From NCBI GenBank assembly GCA_029983495.1, contig JASBZJ010000033.1, positions 1 through 12,534 on the forward strand: 12,534 nucleotides of DNA, given 5' to 3'. The stretch is from Porphyromonas sp. (GTDB lineage Bacteria > Bacteroidota > Bacteroidia > Bacteroidales > Porphyromonadaceae). This document shows positions 6,808 to 12,534 of this stretch, in pieces. Numbering within the stretch: position 1 is the first letter of the stretch; every line of letters starts with the position of its first letter. The position numbers were made by a program, and so were the translations under genes. The notes under the pieces were generated by a model that was given only the letters and a program-made list of their open reading frames with translations, searched no databases and was not told the origin of the DNA.

Positions 6808-9800
6808 TTACAACCTTGTTATTTGTGTTGTATAGAGAGCATCATCGCCAGGAAGGGTTACTACGAGGATATAATTACCACTAGCTAGATACGAAATATT
6901 TAACGTCTCAGCATTTCGACCTTCTTCAAGTTTATTGCCGTTCATATCGAATAGGGCAAATGTAGCAACAGGCAAAGAAAAGTTAATCTCGGTTGAACTT
7001 CGTGTGGGAAAAACCTCAAATACTCCCTTCTTCGTAATAGTCTGGGCAGCGAGCTTTTCAGCAGCTAAGATTCGTACCATTTTCGAATTTCCTCTGCGTG
7101 CAGAAATAATCAAAGCTGCCGCATGTTGCTTATGCTCTTTTGTTTTGTAAGCAACGGTTACCACTCCCCCATCTTTTGTCAAATCCGAATCATCAATAGG
7201 GAATGTTTCGGCTAAATGAGATGGAACAAGTATTGTACTTGGGGGGAATTGACCGTTTTGAACAAAAACATGAATTGGCTGAGGTTCCTGTTTTAACCCA
7301 TTTTTAAACAGAAAAGCTATTTGTTCCTTATCAACCTCAACAGTAGGCAACACAGGGTTACCAAACGTTACATCATCAACCATAAATGTAAGCGACGTAT
7401 ACTTTCCACCTTTGGGGCTGTACATAGTAAATGCAACGTGGAATAAGTCCTCTATTTCGAGTTCCTTAATTGTACTTAAGTCGATATAATAATCGTGCCA
7501 TCTATCTTCCTTAAGTTCTTTTACCATAGTATGTTTCGTAAGGTCGATAAAGGTTAAGTTTGGTTGCTCGCCCTTTTTCGTAATAATGTAAACACCAAAC
7601 TGTTCCTTACCGTTTTCGGTAGGCAATTCGTAGCGAAGTCGAAATGTAAGTATCTTATTTGCGGCTTTTTTATACGAAAGCGTAGGGGTAATTAACCAAG
7701 CTTCTTGTTCACGTTCATCATCTTTATTTAAGCTATTAAAGAAGGATATTTGAGCACAAACCTCTTCTACTTTACCGTTAGTTTTATTTTTTTGAGCCCA
7801 GCCAAAGAATGGACGATCTGCAACAGAAGCAAAGTTTTGCCAACCTTCGAGATTTATACCGCGCGTATGGCGCATGGAGTTAAAATCTTCATTTAACTGA
7901 ACCAAAGGTGTTCCTCCAAGAAGGGTTATCGCTTCGTTTGTTAACTTAGGGTAATTTATTCGTTGCTCCTTACTTGCCACCTTAGCAGTAATTTGTTGCA
8001 AGGTAAGCTCGACATTACCTTTATTAACTACTCTAAAACGTGTAGGTCTATGAGTATTTATAAGGTAACCTTCCGCAGTAGCTTTAGCTTGTTTAAACGA
8101 ACCTCCGCCATTGGTAGTATATTCAATACTTACCCCATCGTTCGCTGGCTTTCCTTTTAGGGTTACGTTTAGCGAAATAATTCCATCGTTAAAAAACTCG
8201 TCGCATTCAAGCACCCCGTTAGGTTCGAGCGTTAAAGCTCCTTTTTCGATCCAAGTAGCGTTCTGCAGTTTATAATATCCTTTATCTAAGAAATAATATG
8301 AATTCCACGCTGCACCAGTAAACCGAGCATCCTTTTTCGAAGCGGGTTGCGATGAAGCAAACGTTTCCTGCCAATCACCTTTTTGAACAAAGCCTTTACC
8401 AACAATAGGTATACGTACAGGAGCCATTCGTGGTGATGTTAGTACCAAAGTTGCATTATATTGCTTTTCGGAACGAGGGGCAAAAGTGAGCTTTACATTG
8501 CTATTTAATAGTTTATCCTTCGATTCGGAGTAAAATAATTGCGATGTGCTAAGTAAGAATATACCCGCCTCGTCTTGCACAATCGATACTGTTACCGAAC
8601 CAATTAAACCCGTGGCAATAAAATTTATCAATTGTTCGCTACGAGTATTCACCAGGGTAGTAAACTTTTCCGCCGTTGGCAATGTTGTCTCTTCTGCTTT
8701 TATTAAGGGGGGATTTGCTGGGTCGATAATATCGATATTAAATGTTGACAATGCTATGGGGTCATCATCGTTGTACATTACTCGAGCACCATTATAGTAA
8801 TTACCTTTTTTCGAAGGTACATAAGTGTAATTTATAGTGTTTACTGCCGTGCCCTGTGGTAGAGCTGAAGGAGATAGCGTTAATGTACCTCCCTTAGCAT
8901 TAATAACAGGAGTTCTATTGCCCATTAGATTCATAGTTTGAACAAGCAAAGTTCCTTGTTGATTTGTTCCTAACGAGGCATGTATGTTATTAATATGTTG
9001 CAGCACCGAAATAAACTGCATCTTTGCATTACTAGGGGTGAGTTGCAAAAGGCTAAAATCATCAACATGCACTAAAGCACCTGCTGCAACTACCACTTTA
9101 AAAGAAAAGTATGAGGCACCCTCAGGAGCTATAGTGCGGAAGCGAATCTCGTCCCATGCTTTATGTTTATCGAAAAAGAAGCTATTGTTCATAAATGCAT
9201 CTTCGTTCGAGGGTAACACATTCCCATTGCTATCGAGCCATTGACATGCCAAACGGAAAGCTCCTTTTTCGATTTTAGGTTCCATCGACTTAAAGTGAAC
9301 CATCCCTTCGAGAACAGTTCCAGCAGTTACAGGGTATTTACTGTTGGCTAAATTCACTTTTTGGCTTATCGAGGCTTCAGAATTACTATTACGAGCATCG
9401 AGTTCAACAGCAAAGCCTGTATTTCCATTAAAACCTTTCTCGATTTTTTTAGCTATTCCACTAGTTTCCCATTTTATAGGTTTACCACTGTTATCAAATT
9501 CATAAAAGAATTGATCCTCTAACAATTCAAAATCTTCCTTTTGGATAGGGTTATTGTTACCTTTCCCATTACCACTAAGGGGTACTTCGATATGTGTACC
9601 TTGAACATCAATAGCAATAACAGCCTTTCGAGAACCAGTAGCACTAGGTGTAAAGTGTACAACTACCCCACCCCCTTTAATAGTTAACTTACTTAAGTTT
9701 GACAAGCTATAATCGGCTTTATTTTGTCCATTTATCGTAATGGTAGGCAACTCTGTTGCATTCTGAATATCAATATTAAGGGGTATAGGATTCGCTTTTT

Positions 9801-10788
9801 TCCCTATGCCAGTTTCAGGGAAAGTAATTGTAGTGGGGGTTGCCGATATTTTTATTTTAGGAGTAGCCCCTGTGGCTGTTCCTTGCAACGGAATTTCGGC
9901 TCTCGCACTTCCAGCAATCACTTCAATAAAGGCTTTTTTATTACCTCCACCCTTGGGTTCGAAGGTAACCATTAACTCGCCACCAGCAACCGATAAGGCA
10001 TTAGGGTTGTGAATGCGAAAATCCTCGCTATTTATACCCTTAATTGAAACGGAAGGTACGCCACTTTTAAAATTAGCTATATACACTTGCACGCTTTTTT
10101 GCACACTCGTTTCACCCGCTGCAATTACATCGAAGCTTAACCCCTCGGAAGGTGAAAAGCGTATGTTTGGTGTTTGATTGGTGGACTTGAGAGCAATATC
10201 CTTAAGTTTTAATTGCACAAACGAAGTTTTAAGTGTTCCCCTAGCCACAAAGGCAATAAAACCAACGCCTTTATTCTGCGGAATAACAATATTTTCGGGA
10301 ATAAAAGTTTGGCTATTTGCCGAAGTTTTATCAATACTTGCCAGTTTTACTAAGGTTTCGCCTTGGTTATTTATAAGCAACACATCCAATTTACTATCAC
10401 CTTTTTTACTGGTTGCTGTAAACATAAACGAAAGTGTTTTACCAGCAACCTTGTTTAAATCCAAAGCTGGAGAAATTAAATAGCTACAATACTCGCCGGC
10501 AGCACTAAACTTTGTTGGAGAAATGGAAAAACTATCGTTCTTATACGGAGCGGTCCACTTCATACTCGCATAAGTATTTAGGGTTACCACATTCCATAAG
10601 CCCGATGAAATTGCTGCTTTATACATTCCTTCGGTAAGTTCGAAGGAATCTTGTGGCGACTCAGTTTTAAGAACTGAGAAATCCATATTTTCAGGGGGAG
10701 TAGCTTTTATACTATAGCAATAAGCCATAGTAAAATAAAGCATTAGGCTAAATACGCCTAAGTAATGGGTAATTGTTTTTTTTCGCAT
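6808..10788 (-). CDS. Large secreted multidomain beta-sandwich protein with T9SS type A sorting domain
   Basis: This 1326-residue protein is predicted to be exported and displayed or released by the type IX secretion system. An N-terminal signal peptide (MRKK, then a hydrophobic stretch to about residue 26) is followed by a jelly-roll or choice-of-anchor-J-like domain (about 38-204), two Ig-like repeats (206-306, 308-408), a carbohydrate-binding-module-like domain (417-585), two more Ig-like repeats (588-692, 693-801), another beta-rich module (805-940), a clear choice-of-anchor-J-like domain (962-1146), a fifth Ig-like repeat (1148-1245) and a T9SS C-terminal domain (1255-1326). The tail has the family pattern ALFDMNGNKLEEG, then LASGNYILVV, but FEVFPTRSS replaces the usual YPNPA-type opening. 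No catalytic domain is visible, so adhesion or glycan binding is an inference. Start ATG 10788 gives the best signal peptide; ATG 10800 is possible. A TTG at 10824 lies in the tRNA terminator and is rejected. Confidence 0.85.
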   Translation of the reverse strand: MRKKTITHYLGVFSLMLYFTMAYCYSIKATPPENMDFSVLKTESPQDSFELTEGMYKAAISSGLWNVVTLNTYASMKWTAPYKNDSFSISPTKFSAAGEYCSYLISPALDLNKVAGKTLSFMFTATSKKGDSKLDVLLINNQGETLVKLASIDKTSANSQTFIPENIVIPQNKGVGFIAFVARGTLKTSFVQLKLKDIALKSTNQTPNIRFSPSEGLSFDVIAAGETSVQKSVQVYIANFKSGVPSVSIKGINSEDFRIHNPNALSVAGGELMVTFEPKGGGNKKAFIEVIAGSARAEIPLQGTATGATPKIKISATPTTITFPETGIGKKANPIPLNIDIQNATELPTITINGQNKADYSLSNLSKLTIKGGGVVVHFTPSATGSRKAVIAIDVQGTHIEVPLSGNGKGNNNPIQKEDFELLEDQFFYEFDNSGKPIKWETSGIAKKIEKGFNGNTGFAVELDARNSNSEASISQKVNLANSKYPVTAGTVLEGMVHFKSMEPKIEKGAFRLACQWLDSNGNVLPSNEDAFMNNSFFFDKHKAWDEIRFRTIAPEGASYFSFKVVVAAGALVHVDDFSLLQLTPSNAKMQFISVLQHINNIHASLGTNQQGTLLVQTMNLMGNRTPVINAKGGTLTLSPSALPQGTAVNTINYTYVPSKKGNYYNGARVMYNDDDPIALSTFNIDIIDPANPPLIKAEETTLPTAEKFTTLVNTRSEQLINFIATGLIGSVTVSIVQDEAGIFLLSTSQLFYSESKDKLLNSNVKLTFAPRSEKQYNATLVLTSPRMAPVRIPIVGKGFVQKGDWQETFASSQPASKKDARFTGAAWNSYYFLDKGYYKLQNATWIEKGALTLEPNGVLECDEFFNDGIISLNVTLKGKPANDGVSIEYTTNGGGSFKQAKATAEGYLINTHRPTRFRVVNKGNVELTLQQITAKVASKEQRINYPKLTNEAITLLGGTPLVQLNEDFNSMRHTRGINLEGWQNFASVADRPFFGWAQKNKTNGKVEEVCAQISFFNSLNKDDEREQEAWLITPTLSYKKAANKILTFRLRYELPTENGKEQFGVYIITKKGEQPNLTFIDLTKHTMVKELKEDRWHDYYIDLSTIKELEIEDLFHVAFTMYSPKGGKYTSLTFMVDDVTFGNPVLPTVEVDKEQIAFLFKNGLKQEPQPIHVFVQNGQFPPSTILVPSHLAETFPIDDSDLTKDGGVVTVAYKTKEHKQHAAALIISARRGNSKMVRILAAEKLAAQTITKKGVFEVFPTRSSTEINFSLPVATFALFDMNGNKLEEGRNAETLNISYLASGNYILVVTLPGDDALYTTQITRL

Positions 10789-10816
10789 TGTATTTATCAT
10801 TTGTAGGTTACAGTAG

Positions 10817-10866
10817 AAAAACAAAAAAAGAGGTCTTTTCCTCTATAAGATAAAGGAAAGAACCTC
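10817..10866 (-). terminator. Rho-independent terminator of the tRNA-Thr gene
   Basis: On the - strand, 13-base arms (10854-10866 and 10830-10842 in + coordinates) pair with one mismatch and one wobble, and are followed by a run of seven T and then five T residues (complement of the A tracts at 10823-10829 and 10817-10821). It begins 16 bases after the tRNA 3' end and ends about 30 bases before the start codon of the large T9SS gene. Confidence 0.8.
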
Positions 10867-10881
10867 CTTTCAACTACTATG

Positions 10882-10954
10882 AGCCGAAAGCCGGACTCGA
10901 ACCGGCGACCTACTCATTACGAATGAGTTGCTCTACCAACTGAGCTATTTCGGC
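10882..10954 (-). tRNA. tRNA-Thr, anticodon CGT
   Basis: A complete 73-base cloverleaf reads on the - strand. The acceptor arms are GCCGAAA and TTTCGGC. The D-arm region is TAGCTCAGTTGGTAGAGCA, the anticodon stem ACTCA/TGAGT encloses the loop TTCGTAA (anticodon CGT, reading ACG), and the T-arm GCCGG-TTCGAGT-CCGGC is perfect. The discriminator base is T and the 3' CCA is not encoded; it must be added by the CCA-adding enzyme. There is no variable-arm expansion and no sign of decay. It has its own promoter element and terminator. Confidence 0.97.
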
Positions 10955-11002
10955 AAAGCGTTTACTTGTGGTATAAATAAACACGCTCCGCACCAGCGAG
11001 TG

Positions 11003-11010
11003 CAAAGGTA
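11003..11010 (-). promoter_or_regulatory. Bacteroidota -7 promoter element of tRNA-Thr
   Basis: On the - strand this reads TACCTTTG, an exact TAnnTTTG match followed by CA, as in the ftsX promoter. It lies 48 bases before the tRNA 5' end, leaving room for a leader of about 40 bases to be removed by RNase P. No convincing -33 element was found. Confidence 0.6.
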
Positions 11011-11230
11011 ACAATTAATTCGCATTTGGGGTACTGTTGCGTAATAAAGAATCGCAACCTTACTACCGAGATAAAGGTTAAGCAATGTGCATTAGAATAG
11101 CATCAGGTTACACACCTTTAAATACTTACACATTGTTAATTAGGCATAGTTGTAGCGAGGGTACTTGTACCCATGCAATCTTGTTGTTTTGTAACAATAA
11201 GTAAGTACAGCTCAAAATAATGAAGTCCAC

Positions 11231-11267
11231 AAAAACCGAGTAGGAACAATAAAAACTGTTCCTACTC
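11231..11267 (-). terminator. Rho-independent terminator of the copper ATPase gene
   Basis: A perfect 11-base stem (GAGTAGGAACA at 11238-11248 with TGTTCCTACTC at 11257-11267) encloses an 8-base loop. On the - strand it is followed by GGTTTTTG (complement of the A run at 11231-11235). It begins 30 bases past the stop codon of the copper ATPase. Confidence 0.9.
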
Positions 11268-11297
11268 CGTCGTACATTACATTCAACGACAAGCAAA

Positions 11298-12534
11298 TCA
11301 GTAAGCTTTCATATCAAGGATTGCATAATCCTCACCCGCCTTTTCTTTAACTACTTTGTTCATCTCGGCAAGTTGGGGGTCGTCGCCTTCGTAAGTAATA
11401 CGAGCAATATCGGGTTCACGTGTAACTTCGGCTTTAATACCTTCAATCGAGTTCAATGCGTTTTCAACGTGTGCGCGACAGTTATCGCACATCATTCCAA
11501 CAACCTTAAAATCTTTCGTTTTCATGTTCTTGTCTCTTAATAAAATTCTTTTATGAGCATCGTCCGCTATTGTTACATTGGGCTGTGGTTGTTGCGATGC
11601 TCGTTGAACAACCTTTGCCTTATTTTTCGTTATATCCTTCGTTCGCAAACGCAAGCTATTGGTAACAACACTTACACTACTAAGTGCCATTGCAGCACCA
11701 GCAACCATTGGGTTAAGTAAAAATCCCCATAAAGGGTATAAAACTCCAGCTGCAATAGGTACAGCAACAAGGTTATACACAAAAGCCCAAAATAAGTTTT
11801 GCCGAATTGTGGCTACCGTGTAGTGCGACAACAGTAAAGCCTGCGGAACTTTGGCTAAATCGCCCGAAATAATCGTAACCTTCGCCACGTCCATAGCTGT
11901 ATCGCTCCCTTTACCCATTGCAATACTTAAATCGGACTGCGCCAAAGCTGCACTATCGTTAACTCCATCGCCTACCATAGCAACAACGTCGCCTTTTGCT
12001 TGCAGTTGTTTTACGAAAAGATATTTTTCTTCAGGTAAAACCTGAGCTTCAACATGGGTTATGCCTACTTTATTTGCAATAGTTGTTGCAACTTCTGCTT
12101 GGTCGCCTGTTAGCATATACACCTTTATACCTACCTTTTTAAGTTGCTCTACGGCCTGTTTGCTATTACTTTTAAGTTCATCAGCAACAGTTAGTACTGC
12201 AAGCAACTGCGTTGCGTTGGAAAAGTAAATTATAGTTTGCCCTTTGTTGTAGAAAAAAGGAACTGTTATACCATATTTATGGATAAAAGATTCGCTCCCT
12301 ACAAGGTAAGTTTCACCACCAATTACCCCCTCTATGCCACGTCCTGTAGTACTATTAAAATACTCTACATGGGGCAATTGGTCAAAAGAGAAATACTTTA
12401 ATATAGCACCAGCTAGGGGGTGCTCGCTATGTTGCTCTAAAGCAACAAGTTTTTTTAGTTCACTTTCAGCAACGCCCTCCATAAGCTCAACATTCACTAC
12501 AGTAGGTTCCCCTTGGGTAAGAGTCCCCGTTTTG
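11298..12534 (-). CDS. copA: Copper-exporting P1B-type ATPase, C-terminal part, with fused HMA domain (5' end outside window)
   Basis: The frame stays open to the window edge, where the first complete codons read KTGTLT; the last base, C on this strand, fits the Asp codon of the phosphorylation motif DKTGTLT. A GTG at 12497 is therefore not the start. About 411 residues are visible. Numbering from that Lys: SEHP (36-39) and GRGIEG (64-69) of the nucleotide-binding domain, MLTGD (140-144), GDGVND (188-193), then two membrane helices with YN (253-254) and MALSS (282-286), the marks of Cu(I)-specific P1B-1 pumps. A 35-40 residue linker leads to a C-terminal HMA metal-binding domain with GMMCDNC (346-352) ending in AGEDYAILDMKAY. 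HMA domains are more often N-terminal. The protein should sit in the inner membrane and export Cu(I) from the cytoplasm. The missing N-terminus would hold the actuator domain and the first six helices. Confidence 0.93.
   Translation of the reverse strand, partial: KTGTLTQGEPTVVNVELMEGVAESELKKLVALEQHSEHPLAGAILKYFSFDQLPHVEYFNSTTGRGIEGVIGGETYLVGSESFIHKYGITVPFFYNKGQTIIYFSNATQLLAVLTVADELKSNSKQAVEQLKKVGIKVYMLTGDQAEVATTIANKVGITHVEAQVLPEEKYLFVKQLQAKGDVVAMVGDGVNDSAALAQSDLSIAMGKGSDTAMDVAKVTIISGDLAKVPQALLLSHYTVATIRQNLFWAFVYNLVAVPIAAGVLYPLWGFLLNPMVAGAAMALSSVSVVTNSLRLRTKDITKNKAKVVQRASQQPQPNVTIADDAHKRILLRDKNMKTKDFKVVGMMCDNCRAHVENALNSIEGIKAEVTREPDIARITYEGDDPQLAEMNKVVKEKAGEDYAILDMKAY

Larger units (their letters stand above)
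10955..11297. other. Non-coding, stem-loop-rich region between tRNA-Thr and the copper ATPase
   Basis: This 343-base stretch contains the tRNA promoter element (11003-11010) and the terminator of the copper ATPase (11231-11267). Between them lie four consecutive possible stem-loops: GTTGCG/CGCAAC (11036-11058); TTAA-G-CAATGTG/CACATTGTTAA (11078-11139); GCAT...GGGTAC-TT-GTACCC...ATGC (11144-11176); and TTGTT/AACAA (11181-11197). I see no gene in it. Confidence 0.65.

Noticed and set aside
10789..10824. Longer start of the large T9SS gene at TTG 10824
   Set aside because: The codon lies inside the T-tract of the tRNA terminator and would put extra residues before a good signal peptide.
12495..12497. 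GTG start for the copper ATPase
   Set aside because: The frame continues upstream to the window edge and encodes KTGTLT of the phosphorylation motif, so the gene is cut by the window and does not start here.
1..12534. CRISPR array, insertion sequence, integrase, toxin-antitoxin or defence genes
   Set aside because: I looked on both strands for regularly spaced repeats, transposase or integrase motifs, terminal inverted repeats and paired small genes, and found none.

Overview
The window looks like an ordinary stretch of chromosome from a member of the Bacteroidota, most likely order Bacteroidales. Four things point there: the gene order ftsX - DUF3098 - uppP - truB; a very large secreted protein that ends in a type IX secretion (T9SS) type A sorting domain; promoters matching the Bacteroidota -7 consensus TAnnTTTG; and mostly weak or absent Shine-Dalgarno sequences in an AT-rich genome. 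I cannot name a genus.

All genes in the left half (154-6408) are on the + strand. A PpiD/SurA-like membrane-anchored periplasmic chaperone comes first, with its own promoter and a strong terminator after it. A tight five-gene cluster follows: ftsX, a DUF3098 membrane protein, uppP (undecaprenyl-diphosphate phosphatase), truB (tRNA pseudouridine-55 synthase) and a pabB-like chorismate-using enzyme. Gaps of 32, 12, 4 and 7 bases and a single visible promoter suggest one transcript. The cluster mixes envelope and cell-wall functions (ftsX, DUF3098, uppP) with tRNA modification (truB) and folate precursor synthesis (pabB).

All genes in the right half (6808-12534) are on the - strand. Read in the direction of transcription there is a copper-exporting P1B-type ATPase (cut by the window edge exactly at its phosphorylation motif, with a copper-chaperone-like HMA domain fused to its C-terminus), a terminator, a 343-base non-coding stretch rich in stem-loops, a tRNA-Thr(CGT) with promoter and terminator, and a 1326-residue secreted multidomain beta-sandwich protein with a T9SS tail. 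The two halves converge on a 399-base gap that holds one strong hairpin terminator and no convincing gene.

I found no mobile element, CRISPR array, defence locus, toxin-antitoxin pair or obviously new multigene system. The points most worth following are the C-terminal HMA fusion of the copper ATPase with a possible internal start, the repeat architecture of the large T9SS cargo protein, the position of pabB, and the run of stem-loops between the tRNA and the copper ATPase.
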